From Sunxiuqinia sp963678245 (lineage in GTDB: Bacteria; Bacteroidota; Bacteroidia; Bacteroidales; Prolixibacteraceae): DNA of 64,000 bases. The stretch covers positions 3,348,001 through 3,412,000 of the forward strand of contig OZ223309.1 in NCBI GenBank assembly GCA_965140765.1, written 5' to 3'. The notes beneath the pieces were generated by a model. The model had not been told where the DNA came from. It did not search any database and was given only the letters and a program-made list of their open reading frames with translations. The translations under genes and the position numbers were made by a program. Below, piece by piece: positions 8,330-17,584 of the stretch (positions within the stretch are counted from its first letter, which is position 1; each line of letters opens with the position of its first letter).

Positions 8330-10237
8330 TTATTGGATTTTTACTAAAACGTCGTCTTCTTCAACTTCTGAACCAGTGGCAAATGCAACTTCAACTACTT
8401 TACCTGACACGTCGGATTTTATCGCGTTGAAAGTCTTCATTGCTTCAACGTAACCAATTAAATCGCCGACTTTAATCTCATCGCCAACTTTAATAGCCTT
8501 TTCCGAACTTTCTTTCGTCAGGTAGAATTTCCCTTCAAGTGGTGCCAAAATCTCTTTTGCGCTTCCATTAACGGTAGGTGCTGGTGCCGAAGCAGGTGCT
8601 TTTTCAGATGACGCTGGGGCATCCGGTTCAACTGTTCCATTCTCCCCATAAGCGACTGACACTTTAAATTTCTCTCCGTCAACGTCCACAATCATTGATG
8701 ATGGGTTGAAATTAGCCGGAGCTGCCGCAGTGGGAGTTTCTTCTTTTTTTGTTCCTTCCAACAAGCCTGCACCTTCTTCACGTTTTTTAGCTAAATCAGC
8801 TTCAAAAGCCTTTTTAGCTTCACCTGATTTATAAGCGCGATATTGCTCTGGATGCATAGCCAATTCGAATAACTCTTCATCGTCTTGACCGTAATCCCAA
8901 CCCTTTTCGTCCATTTCCTTGCGAAATGTATCTAGTGCATCAGGATATAAGCTTTGTGGTTTATCCGCAAATTCTTCTTTGCCATTTTCTTTAGCCAGAG
9001 CTTTCAACTCAGGAGCAAGTTTTCCAGGTAATTTTCCTCCTCTCCCCATCAACATATCCCAAATATTATCAGCAATCATACTCCAGCGCTCTTTGCCTTT
9101 TTCCAACTGCATAACATTCATCATAGCCAGATTCTTCACATACTGGCTGTATGGAGTTACCAACGGTGGATATCCAACCATCGGCCAAATATGTTCAACC
9201 TCCTGAAACAATTTAATTAACAAGTCATCCTGAGTCAATGTAGGCTTATTATTTTTTGTTTTCCACTTGTTGATACTTGCCAGGTTGCTTTCCAAGTCGG
9301 CCATCAATGATCCCATCATTCCACCCGGTAAACCTGGACCAATGAGCAAGGAGTTCATGAAGCGGTTCTTGGGGTTGATATAGTATCCCAGAAAATCTTC
9401 GATAAAACTCTGAGTTAAACCTCTAACTTTCATATAGGCATCCATGTTAATTTTGGGAACATCAAACCCTGCATCTTCCAACATTGCGTGAACAGCCAAC
9501 AAGTCAACGTGTCCAGTACCCCATGAAAGTGGTTCCATAGCAACATCAACATACTCAACACCAGCGCGACAAACTTCGAGAATAGAAGCCAGTGCGAAAC
9601 CCGGACCTGAATGGGAGTGATATTGAAGTGGAGTATCTGGATGGAGTTTTTTAATTCCTGTAACAATTTTACCTAACCATGCAGGACGTCCTATACCTGC
9701 CATATCCTTCAAACAGATTTCATCAGCTCCACCTTTTATTAAGGTATCGGCAAGCTTCACGTAGTATTCAACTGTATGTACTTTGGAATAGGTTAAACTC
9801 AACGCTGCTTGCGCTATCATCCCGCCTTCTTTGGCATACTTAATCGAGTCTATAATATTTCGAGGATCATTTAAACCACAAAACGGACGGGTAATATCCG
9901 TACCCTGTGCTTTTTTCACCTTGTACATCATTTTTCGAACATCAGCTGGAACAGGGCTCATCCGAAGACCGTTCAACGAACGATCTAACATGTGAGTTTG
10001 AATACCGGCATCGTTGAAAGGTTGTGTCCATTTGCGGACAGCATTATTTGGGTTTTCACCAAAAAGCAGGTTGATTTGCTCAAAGCCACCACCATTTGTC
10101 TCAACTCGGGCAAAACATCCCATTTCAATAATGTGTGGTGCTACTTTTACTAATTGGTCTACGCGTGGCAGGTATTTCCCTGACGACTGCCACATATCGC
10201 GATAAACCAATGAAAATTTGATTTTTCTTTTTTCCAT
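8330..10237 (-). CDS. oadA: biotin-dependent decarboxylase alpha subunit (carboxyltransferase plus biotin carrier)
   Basis: A 635-residue protein. An N-terminal carboxyltransferase TIM barrel carries RDMWQSSGKY (14-23), the metal/carbamyl-lysine region CLKDMAGIG (Lys about 177) and the metal-binding HSHSG (His about 205 and 207). A conserved-carboxylase middle domain and a Pro/Ala-rich linker (about 500-560) follow. The C-terminal biotinyl domain has EAMKT, with biotin-attached Lys about 601. It would transfer CO2 from a carboxylic acid to biotin, which the OadB subunit then decarboxylates to pump Na+. Compared with classical OadA (RDAHQSL, HTHAT, PGGM-x-[TS]-N), the active-site motifs read RDMWQSS, HSHSG and PGGMMGS, a variant I recall as widespread in Bacteroidota. 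The assignment to oxaloacetate is therefore tentative. Confidence 0.88.
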   Translation of the reverse strand: MEKRKIKFSLVYRDMWQSSGKYLPRVDQLVKVAPHIIEMGCFARVETNGGGFEQINLLFGENPNNAVRKWTQPFNDAGIQTHMLDRSLNGLRMSPVPADVRKMMYKVKKAQGTDITRPFCGLNDPRNIIDSIKYAKEGGMIAQAALSLTYSKVHTVEYYVKLADTLIKGGADEICLKDMAGIGRPAWLGKIVTGIKKLHPDTPLQYHSHSGPGFALASILEVCRAGVEYVDVAMEPLSWGTGHVDLLAVHAMLEDAGFDVPKINMDAYMKVRGLTQSFIEDFLGYYINPKNRFMNSLLIGPGLPGGMMGSLMADLESNLASINKWKTKNNKPTLTQDDLLIKLFQEVEHIWPMVGYPPLVTPYSQYVKNLAMMNVMQLEKGKERWSMIADNIWDMLMGRGGKLPGKLAPELKALAKENGKEEFADKPQSLYPDALDTFRKEMDEKGWDYGQDDEELFELAMHPEQYRAYKSGEAKKAFEADLAKKREEGAGLLEGTKKEETPTAAAPANFNPSSMIVDVDGEKFKVSVAYGENGTVEPDAPASSEKAPASAPAPTVNGSAKEILAPLEGKFYLTKESSEKAIKVGDEIKVGDLIGYVEAMKTFNAIKSDVSGKVVEVAFATGSEVEEDDVLVKIQ

Positions 10238-10298
10238 AAGGCTATAATAATTTTATATGGTTTTATTGGCTTGCTACAAAGTTTGGACTGAAAAACGC

Positions 10299-10559
10299 TT
10301 ATAGCTTTTCAATTTTTGTAACTTGTCCTTTCCCTTCGGTAACTATCTTTACAGCTGAAACAATAGCTACAACTTTTTTGCGATTGAAATCAGTTGCCTG
10401 AATTGTTACTTGTTGAACTTTCTTACTTACTTCTTCGGGGAGGTATTTATTGACAAATCGAATAATCAAATTACCAATCAAAACAACTAGCGACAGAATT
10501 AAAAACACGGTAATCATTCCTATTCCCATCAATTGCAATGCAAATCCTAAGTCACTCAT
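10299..10559 (-). CDS. oadG: OadG-family gamma subunit of the sodium-pumping decarboxylase
   Basis: An 86-residue protein with one N-terminal transmembrane helix (about 8-32, MGIGMITVFLILSLVVLIGNLII) and a short polar tail. This is the usual shape of OadG subunits, which anchor alpha to the membrane-embedded beta subunit. It is the first gene of the oadG-oadA-oadB operon, 61 bases upstream of oadA, an order also found in classical oxaloacetate decarboxylase operons. The C-terminal Zn-binding residues of enterobacterial OadG are not evident. Confidence 0.8.
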   Translation of the reverse strand: MSDLGFALQLMGIGMITVFLILSLVVLIGNLIIRFVNKYLPEEVSKKVQQVTIQATDFNRKKVVAIVSAVKIVTEGKGQVTKIEKL

Positions 10560-10609
10560 CTTTTCAATATTTTTTTTTTTAAAATTCTTCCCATGATATG
10601 GATAGATAA

Positions 10610-10640
10610 CAATGATACCAATTTTTTAACCGAACAAAAA
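10610..10640 (-). promoter_or_regulatory. possible promoter of oadGAB
   Basis: On the minus strand, TATCATTG (10610-10617; one mismatch to TAnnTTTG) is preceded at 17 bases by TTTG (10635-10638). This approximates the Bacteroidota -33/-7 promoter, with a spacer slightly shorter than usual, about 50 bases upstream of the oadG start codon. Confidence 0.35.
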
Positions 10641-11022
10641 TGTTTAAAAATATATGCGAAATACAATTATTAATTAATTAACATTGATTTTTGTCATTTC
10701 GAAATCCATCAATACATACAAGCATACAACCGAACAACAAACTTTCTCAAATCCCAATCCTCAAGCAGCAATCAGAGGATTTTCTCAGTTAATACATTTC
10801 AGAAAATAATAGTTCTTTATCGCTTTTTAAACCCGCTTTCCCGGCCTCCAGAAAGTTAAATTTATCCACGACAAATACGTTGAAAATTGTCACTCTTCTG
10901 TTAGAATTGCTTTTACTTTACGACCCAAAATTTTTTATTCTTAAAACTTAATCTCTATTTTTAGAGAATTCAAAACTGAACCTGATCATACATTCATTAT
11001 CAACCTAATAAAAACAACTATA
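10641..11022. other. AT-rich divergent intergenic region
   Basis: This non-coding stretch between oadG and the divergently transcribed oxidoreductase gene is AT-rich and contains an ATTAATTAATTAA tract near 10667-10681. No RNA gene or clear promoter for the plus-strand gene could be supported. Confidence 0.4.
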
Positions 11023-12357
11023 ATGAAAAACCAGACTAAACGTTCGATTTCACGAAGACATTTCCTTAACACGGCAGCCATTGGAATGGCCGGTATTACT
11101 TTTTTACCTTCAATAAATGCGTGTACATCAAAAAATGCGGCAGATGACAGTATTCGCCTTGGCTTTATTGGTATGGGACGACAATCTATGTTCCTTTTAA
11201 ATGGATTCATGGAAGTTCCGAGAGTTCGTGTTGTTGCAGGGTGCGACGTGTACGGACGCAAACGTCAGCGTTTTGAAAATATTGTAAATGAATTCAACAC
11301 AAATAATAACATTGAAAAAGAAGTAAAAACCTACGAGAGATACGAAGATTTGCTTCAACGTGATGACATTGACGCCGTTGTAATTGCTGTCCCCGATCAT
11401 GCCCATGCAATGATAGCCATTGCTGCTTGCCAAGCAGGAAAAGATGTTTATTTGGAAAAGCCAATGACCTTTACCATTAAAGAAGGGCAGGAGCTAAAAC
11501 GAGTAGTTCGCGAAACGAACCGAATCTTAGGCATTGGAAGCCAGCAACGGTCAGATCCTAGATTTCAGCATGCTGTTAAAATGGTTCAGTCCGGCAAATT
11601 AGGAAAAATGCAAAAAGTAAATGCCTATGTTGGTGCTCCGCCAACACCCTACGATTTACCAGAGGAATCTGTTCCGGAAGATTTAAATTGGAATCGTTGG
11701 TTGGGACCACTACCTGATAATATTCATTTCAATAATGAGTTGAATCCACCAATTTCGCTTGATCCGGTCGAAAATGAAAAAATATGGGGAGCCTGGCGTT
11801 GGTATAAAGAAATGGGAGGCGGATTCACTACTGATTGGGGTGCTCATATGTTTGACATTGCTCAATGGGCACTGGGCATGGATCGAAGCGGTCCCGTAGA
11901 AATATCTCCTATTGGTGATGGCACTGAATTCATGATGTTTAAATATGCAGATGGGGTTGTTATGACATCGGAGCCATTTGATGATAAACTAACCAAAGGG
12001 GTGAAATTTTGGGGTGAAGACGGCTGGATCGAAGTATCACGCGGTCATTATCTGGCTTCTGATGACTCATTATTACCTCCCGAATCAGCAAATGAAGCAG
12101 ATGATGATACTCCTTATGAAACTAAAATTCCTCACCAAATTAACTTCATCGAAGCTGTTAAAAACCGGATTGACCCAATCGTTCCGGTAGAAATTGGACA
12201 CAGTTCCTGCACAGTTTGCACGCTTGGAAACATTGCTTGCGATCTGAAAAGAACCATTCATTGGGATCCCAAAACAGAAACGTTTGTAGACGATGAAGAT
12301 GGAGAGGCAACTGCTAAATTGCATTACCATTATCGTGATGGATGGAATTTACTGTAG
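11023..12357 (+). CDS. Tat-exported Gfo/Idh/MocA family oxidoreductase
   Basis: A 444-residue NAD(P)-dependent dehydrogenase-like protein. The N-terminus has a twin-arginine signal (SRRHFL at about 9-14) followed by a hydrophobic stretch ending in SINAC, so it may be both Tat-exported and lipidated. The Rossmann motif GFIGMG follows (about 48-53), then the family signature EKP (145-147) and the typical C-terminal alpha/beta domain (GGGFTTDWGAHMFDIAQWALG). Bacteroidota encode many such secreted Gfo/Idh/MocA proteins; several relatives are NAD-dependent glycosidases or sugar dehydrogenases that keep tightly bound cofactor. The substrate cannot be told. The gene stands alone and ends at a good terminator. 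Confidence 0.88.
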   Translation: MKNQTKRSISRRHFLNTAAIGMAGITFLPSINACTSKNAADDSIRLGFIGMGRQSMFLLNGFMEVPRVRVVAGCDVYGRKRQRFENIVNEFNTNNNIEKEVKTYERYEDLLQRDDIDAVVIAVPDHAHAMIAIAACQAGKDVYLEKPMTFTIKEGQELKRVVRETNRILGIGSQQRSDPRFQHAVKMVQSGKLGKMQKVNAYVGAPPTPYDLPEESVPEDLNWNRWLGPLPDNIHFNNELNPPISLDPVENEKIWGAWRWYKEMGGGFTTDWGAHMFDIAQWALGMDRSGPVEISPIGDGTEFMMFKYADGVVMTSEPFDDKLTKGVKFWGEDGWIEVSRGHYLASDDSLLPPESANEADDDTPYETKIPHQINFIEAVKNRIDPIVPVEIGHSSCTVCTLGNIACDLKRTIHWDPKTETFVDDEDGEATAKLHYHYRDGWNLL

Positions 12358-12377
12358 TTTTTAACTATTTCTTTCTT

Positions 12378-12408
12378 AAAGCTGTCTTGGATAAGGCAGC
12401 TTTTTTTT
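12378..12408 (+). terminator. intrinsic terminator after the Gfo/Idh/MocA gene
   Basis: The hairpin AAAGCTGTCT / AGGCAGCTTT (one G-U pair, 5-6 base loop) is followed by a run of eight or more T, 21 bases after the stop codon. Confidence 0.8.
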
Positions 12409-12479
12409 CGCAAAAAAAAAGATCGAACCTAACGAAACGACAGGTCATAATTGTAAACACAAATAAAAAGGAGGTAATT

Positions 12480-12806
12480 ATGCCTGAAAGCGTTTATAAA
12501 ATTGTAGAACTGGTTGGAACCAGCAGTGAATCAAGAGAAAAAGCAGCGAAAAACGCTATTTACAAAGCAGCTGGATCGCTACATTATTGCTGTATTGCCG
12601 AAGTATCCGCTATGAATATAAACATTAACGACGGCAAAATCGAAAGCTATCGCACTAAAGAGAAGGTGTCCTTCATGTTTGACGGACATCATGTAAAAAT
12701 CACAACAGACTTAAAAAATCTGCTACAGGGGATGGAAGAACAACTTTCATTCTGTAAAGAATACGGCAAGAAAAACGAAGCCAGGCATCAGTTCTCAACC
12801 GTCTAA
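12480..12806 (+). CDS. dodecin-like protein with C-terminal extension
   Basis: The start is set at the ATG at 12480 because of an excellent ribosome binding site, AAGGAGGT, a few bases upstream; a longer in-frame reading would run through the upstream terminator. The 108-residue product begins VYKIVELVGTSSES and continues to INDGKIESYRTKEKVSFMFDG, the dodecin fold (small dodecameric flavin-storage protein, normally about 65-70 residues). The flavin-stacking Trp of archaeal dodecin (W36, in VVWAEV) aligns with Ile39 in CCIAEV, and Gln55 (TYQT) aligns with Arg58 (SYRT), so flavin binding as in classical dodecins is doubtful. About 35 charged residues extend the C-terminus. Two adjacent Cys (37-38) are also unusual. 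Confidence 0.75.
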   Translation: MPESVYKIVELVGTSSESREKAAKNAIYKAAGSLHYCCIAEVSAMNININDGKIESYRTKEKVSFMFDGHHVKITTDLKNLLQGMEEQLSFCKEYGKKNEARHQFSTV

Positions 12807-12875
12807 GGCTTTTATGCAGTTCCGTATATACCAGTCAAAGATTAAAAGAATCCCTTTATTTTTGCTAGTTAAAGG

Positions 12876-12913
12876 CAAAAAAAAGCCGCTTCGAAAAAAT
12901 TGAAACGGCTTTA
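12876..12913 (-). terminator. terminator of the rpoBC-DUF3467 transcription unit
   Basis: The hairpin AAAGCCGCTTC (12882-12892) / GAAACGGCTTT (12902-12912) has one mismatch. On the minus strand it is followed by eight T. It lies just after the DUF3467 stop codon and could also stop read-through from the dodecin side. Confidence 0.75.
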
Positions 12914-12931
12914 AAATATTATAAGTAAGAA

Positions 12932-13249
12932 TTAAGCTTCAGCTGTTGGTCCTCCAAAGTTCATCGGTGGAACCATTGGATTAGCACCGCTAACTTTTAT
13001 TGGCCCATGTTGTTTCTCAAACTTGTCAACATTATCCTGCAAAGCTAACAGTAGACGCTTTGCGTGTTCCGGAGTCAGAATCACTCTGGATTTAACGTTC
13101 GCCTTTGGAACTCCCGGCATAATGCGTACAAAGTCGAGAACAAATTCTGAACTGGAGTGAGTAATAATAGCTAGGTTCGAGTATGTTCCCTGAGCCACTT
13201 CTTCACTCAATTCAATGTTCATCTGATTTTTATTCTTATTTTCTGACAT
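12932..13249 (-). CDS. DUF3467 domain protein encoded after rpoC
   Basis: A 105-residue protein matching the DUF3467 pattern: QMNIELSEEVAQGTYSNLAIITHSSSEFVLDF, then FVRIMPGVPKANVKSRVILTPEHAKRLLLALQDN, ending in a Pro-rich MVPPMNFGGPT tail. It has no signal peptide or membrane segment, so it is cytoplasmic. It starts 11 bases after the rpoC stop and ends at the terminator of the rpo operon, so it is made together with RNA polymerase. This linkage recurs in Bacteroidota as I know them. The molecular function is unknown; a role in transcription is inferred only from linkage. Confidence 0.85.
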   Translation of the reverse strand: MSENKNKNQMNIELSEEVAQGTYSNLAIITHSSSEFVLDFVRIMPGVPKANVKSRVILTPEHAKRLLLALQDNVDKFEKQHGPIKVSGANPMVPPMNFGGPTAEA

Positions 13250-13260
13250 AATTACTTCTC

Positions 13261-16200
13261 TTAATTCTGACGTTCAGTTTCCTTCACGTCAACGATTCGA
13301 TCGTACTCTTCACGAGATCCGACTACCAAATTCTTGTATTCTTTCAATCCAGTACCTGCAGGAATCAGGTGACCACAAATAACGTTTTCTTTCAATCCGT
13401 CTAAATAATCAACTTTTCCTTGGATAGCTGCCTCGTTCAATACTTTAGTAGTTTCCTGGAATGATGCAGCAGACAACCAACTACGTGTTTGAAGTGCCGC
13501 GCGTGTAATACCTTGGAGAATTTGACTTGATGTTGCTGGAATCGCATCACGAGATTCAACGATTTTCTTGTCTTTACGACGTAGAACTGAGTTTTCATCA
13601 CGTAAACGACGCGCAGTGACGATCTGCCCAGCACGCAACTCCGAATCACCCGGGTCAACAACAACTTTCTTGGCGTAAATCCAGTCATTTTCATGAGCGA
13701 ATTCGTTCTTGTCAACAATTTGTTTCTCAAGGAAGCGAGTATCACCAGAATCAATGATTTCAACTTTGCGCATCATTTGACGAATAATCACCTCATAGTG
13801 CTTATCGTTAATACGCACACCCTGCATCCGGTAAACGTCTTGCACTTCGTTCAAAATATAATCCTGAACAGCAGTAGGTCCTTTAATTGCCAGGATGTCA
13901 GAAGGCGTAATTGCACCATCAGACAGTGAAATACCAGCGCGAATGTAGTCATTCTCTTGCACCAGAATCTGTTTAGAAAGTGGTACCAGATATTTTTTCA
14001 CTTCGCCGCCTCGTGATGTTACGATAATTTCGCGGTTACCGCGTTTTATTTTACCGAATGAGATCTCTCCATCAATTTCAGAAACAACAGCTGGGTTAGA
14101 TGGATTACGGGCCTCAAACAACTCAGTTACACGTGGAAGACCACCGGTAATATCTCCTGCTTTTCCAGAAGCACGAGGTATTTTAACCAACACCTGACCA
14201 GCGCTAATCGTATCTCCATCACTTACAGAAATATGTCCGCCTACCGGCAAGTTATAAGTACGAATCACGTCACCACTTTCGTCGAGGACTTTTAATGATG
14301 GGTTTTTCGTTTTATCACGGGTTTCAATAATTACTTTTTCTTTATAACCAGTCTGTTCATCCGATTCTTCTCGGAAAGTAACTCCATCGATCAAAGCTTC
14401 AAATGCAACTTTACCTTTAAATTCAGAAATAATTACCCCGTTATAAGGATCCCATTCACAAATCTTCTGTCCTTTAGTTACCTCTTGTCCATTCTCGATG
14501 TACAATTTCGATCCATAAGGAATACTATGATTCGACAATGGGATTCGAGTATTTTTATCAATAATTTTCAATTCGGCTAAACGTCCGATTACGATTGAAG
14601 TCTTTTCGCCTGTTTCATCTTTAGTTTCCACCGTACGAAGCTCTTCGATTTCGGCAATACCGTCGTAACGAGACTCAACCATCGACTGAGAAGAGATGTT
14701 ACCGGCAATACCTCCAACGTGGAAGGTACGGAGTGTCAGCTGTGTACCAGGCTCTCCAATCGACTGTGCTGCAATTACACCAACAGATTCTCCGCGTTGT
14801 GCAAGATTTCCTGTCGCCAAATTTCGTCCGTAACATTTACTACAAACTCCATTTTTGGCCTCACAGGTTAATACCGAACGAATTTCAACACTTTCAATTG
14901 GCGAATCTTCAATTTTCTGAGAAATTTCTTCGGTTATTATTTCACCAGAAGAAATAATTAAATCTCCGGTAAGAGGATGATAAACATCGTGAACCGTAGT
15001 CCGACCAATAATACGCTCTGAAAGTGATGCGACAACTTCTTCGTTGTTCTTTATTGCAGAAGCAATCAATCCTCGAAGAGTACCACAGTCTTCATCAGCA
15101 ACAATAACATCCTGCGAAACATCTACTAAACGACGTGTTAAGTACCCAGCATCTGCCGTTTTCAAAGCGGTATCCGCCAAACCTTTACGAGCACCGTGGG
15201 TAGAAATAAAGTACTCCAATACCGAGAGGCCTTCTTTAAAGTTCGCCAAAATTGGGTTTTCAATAATCTGCGCTCCAGTAGAACCAGACTTTTGTGGTTT
15301 CGCCATCAACCCACGCATTCCACAAAGCTGACGAATTTGCTCTTTAGAACCACGAGCACCAGAGTCAAGCATCATATACACAGAGTTGAACCCTTGTCTA
15401 TCAGTACTCAACGTTTTCATTACCGAGCTAGTCAGCTTAGCATTGGCATGAGTCCAGACATCAATCACCTGATTGTATCTTTCATTATTGGTAATGAATC
15501 CCATATTATAGTTGGCCATCACTTCTTCAACTTCTTGATAACCACCTTCAACAATACCAACTTTATCTTCTGGAATAATAACATCGTTTAGGTTGAACGA
15601 CAGACCACCATGATAAGCAGCCTTATAACCCAAATCTTTCATGTCATCCAAGAATCGCACGGTAGTTGCGTTTCCAGCTTTCTTGAAAATATCGGAAATA
15701 ATTGTACGTAATGACTTCTTAGTCAACAATTCGTTGATATAACCAGCTTCACGAGGAACCACCTGATTAAATAACACACGTCCTACAGTGGTTTCAACGA
15801 TATGCTTGAAATATTCACCATTGTCGTCAACATCTTCCACTTTTACTTTAATAATGGTGTGCTTCTCTAAACGTCCTTCGTTGTATGCAATAATAACTTC
15901 TTCTGATGAGTAAAAAGTCATTCCTTCACCTGCAGCCCCCTCACGTGGCTTAGTCATATAATACAGACCCAAAACCATATCCTGAGAAGGTACGGTAATA
16001 GGAGCACCATTCGCAGGGTTTAATAAGTTATGAGAAGCCAACATCAACAACTGGGTTTCCAAAATTGCAGCATTTCCCAATGGCAAGTGAACCGCCATCT
16101 GGTCTCCATCGAAGTCGGCATTGAAACCGCTACAAACCAATGGATGTAACTGAATCGCCTTTCCTTCGATCAATACAGGTTGGAATGCCTGGATTGATAA

Positions 16201-17529
16201 ACGGTGAAGGGTGGGTGCACGGTTAAGCATCACCGGGTGTCCTTTCAATACGTTTTCAAGGATATCCCAAACCACCGGATCTTTGCGATCAACAATCTTT
16301 TTAGCAGACTTAACAGTTTTTACAATACCTCGCTCAATCAACTTACGAATGATAAATGGTTTGTAAAGCTCTGCAGCCATATCTTTTGGAAGACCACACT
16401 CATGAAGTTTCAACGTTGGTCCTACAACGATTACTGAACGAGCAGAATAGTCAACACGCTTACCCAACAAGTTTTGACGGAAACGACCTTGCTTACCTTT
16501 CAACGAATCAGATAGTGATTTCAAGGCACGGTTATTCTCCGTTTTAACAGCGTTCGATTTACGTGAGTTATCAAATAATGAATCAACTGCTTCCTGAAGC
16601 ATCCTTTTCTCATTACGAAGAATTACTTCGGGTGCCTTGATTTCGATTAATCGTTTCAACCGGTTATTACGAATAATAACACGACGGTATAGGTCATTCA
16701 AATCGGAAGTAGCAAAACGGCCACCATCCAATGGCACCAACGGACGTAAATCCGGCGGAATTACAGGAACAACTTTTACAATCATCCATTCCGGACGGTT
16801 GATATTTTTGCTCGCACGGAAAGCTTCAACAACCTGCAAACGTTTTAAAGCTTCGTTTTTACGTTGTTGCGATGTTTCGGTGCTTGCTTTATGTCTTAAA
16901 TCATACGAAAGTTCATCCAGTTCGATACGCTCAAGCAAACCATAAAGGGCTTCAGCTCCCATTTTGGCAATGAACTTATTTGGATCGTCATCATCCAAAT
17001 ATTGATTTTCTTTTGGAAGCGTATCCAAAATATCCAGATACTCTTCTTCCGTTAGGAAATCCAATTTTTTAATTCCATCCTGGCCTTTAATACCCGGTTG
17101 GATAACAACATATCTTTCGTAATAAATAATTGTATCTAGCTTCTTAGTTGGTAATCCAAGTAAGTAACCAATTTTGTTTGGTAATGATTTGAAGTACCAG
17201 ATATGCGCCACAGGGACTACTAATGATATGTGCCCCATACGCTCGCGTCGTACTTTCTTTTCAGTTACTTCAACTCCACAACGGTCACATACGATCCCCT
17301 TGTAACGAATACGCTTATATTTACCACAATGACACTCATAGTCTTTTACTGGCCCAAAAATCCGCTCGCAGAACAAACCATCTCTTTCTGGTTTATAGGT
17401 TCTGTAGTTAATGGTTTCAGGTTTTAGTACCTCTCCGTGCGAACGTTCTAAGATCTCTTCTGGAGAAGAAAGACTAATCGCTATTTTGGCAAAATTACTT
17501 TTAACTTTATTGTCTTTTCTGAATGCCAT
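13261..17529 (-). CDS. rpoC: DNA-directed RNA polymerase subunit beta'
   Basis: A 1422-residue beta' subunit, the catalytic half of RNA polymerase with beta. It shows the N-terminal zinc-binding domain (CHCGKYKRIRYKGIVCDRCGVEV, about 65-87), the RNAP clamp regions, the absolutely conserved Mg-binding NADFDGDQM (about 469-477), and the C-terminal CEAKNGVCSKCYG zinc site followed by IAAQSIGEPGTQLTLRTFH (trigger-loop region). Length is normal for Bacteroidota. It lies 55 bases downstream of rpoB in the standard rplKAJL-rpoBC order and is followed after 11 bases by a DUF3467 gene. Confidence 0.99.
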   Translation of the reverse strand: MAFRKDNKVKSNFAKIAISLSSPEEILERSHGEVLKPETINYRTYKPERDGLFCERIFGPVKDYECHCGKYKRIRYKGIVCDRCGVEVTEKKVRRERMGHISLVVPVAHIWYFKSLPNKIGYLLGLPTKKLDTIIYYERYVVIQPGIKGQDGIKKLDFLTEEEYLDILDTLPKENQYLDDDDPNKFIAKMGAEALYGLLERIELDELSYDLRHKASTETSQQRKNEALKRLQVVEAFRASKNINRPEWMIVKVVPVIPPDLRPLVPLDGGRFATSDLNDLYRRVIIRNNRLKRLIEIKAPEVILRNEKRMLQEAVDSLFDNSRKSNAVKTENNRALKSLSDSLKGKQGRFRQNLLGKRVDYSARSVIVVGPTLKLHECGLPKDMAAELYKPFIIRKLIERGIVKTVKSAKKIVDRKDPVVWDILENVLKGHPVMLNRAPTLHRLSIQAFQPVLIEGKAIQLHPLVCSGFNADFDGDQMAVHLPLGNAAILETQLLMLASHNLLNPANGAPITVPSQDMVLGLYYMTKPREGAAGEGMTFYSSEEVIIAYNEGRLEKHTIIKVKVEDVDDNGEYFKHIVETTVGRVLFNQVVPREAGYINELLTKKSLRTIISDIFKKAGNATTVRFLDDMKDLGYKAAYHGGLSFNLNDVIIPEDKVGIVEGGYQEVEEVMANYNMGFITNNERYNQVIDVWTHANAKLTSSVMKTLSTDRQGFNSVYMMLDSGARGSKEQIRQLCGMRGLMAKPQKSGSTGAQIIENPILANFKEGLSVLEYFISTHGARKGLADTALKTADAGYLTRRLVDVSQDVIVADEDCGTLRGLIASAIKNNEEVVASLSERIIGRTTVHDVYHPLTGDLIISSGEIITEEISQKIEDSPIESVEIRSVLTCEAKNGVCSKCYGRNLATGNLAQRGESVGVIAAQSIGEPGTQLTLRTFHVGGIAGNISSQSMVESRYDGIAEIEELRTVETKDETGEKTSIVIGRLAELKIIDKNTRIPLSNHSIPYGSKLYIENGQEVTKGQKICEWDPYNGVIISEFKGKVAFEALIDGVTFREESDEQTGYKEKVIIETRDKTKNPSLKVLDESGDVIRTYNLPVGGHISVSDGDTISAGQVLVKIPRASGKAGDITGGLPRVTELFEARNPSNPAVVSEIDGEISFGKIKRGNREIIVTSRGGEVKKYLVPLSKQILVQENDYIRAGISLSDGAITPSDILAIKGPTAVQDYILNEVQDVYRMQGVRINDKHYEVIIRQMMRKVEIIDSGDTRFLEKQIVDKNEFAHENDWIYAKKVVVDPGDSELRAGQIVTARRLRDENSVLRRKDKKIVESRDAIPATSSQILQGITRAALQTRSWLSAASFQETTKVLNEAAIQGKVDYLDGLKENVICGHLIPAGTGLKEYKNLVVGSREEYDRIVDVKETERQN

Positions 17530-17584
17530 ATATCGATGTATATTTAAATCAAGTTAATAATAGGACTGCGGTATAAACCTGAAA

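Noticed and set aside
12342..12479. Longer N-terminus for the dodecin-like gene (in-frame start at 12342)
   Set aside because: It would be translated through a strong terminator hairpin and overlaps the preceding gene; an excellent AAGGAGGT and the conserved dodecin N-terminus support 12480.
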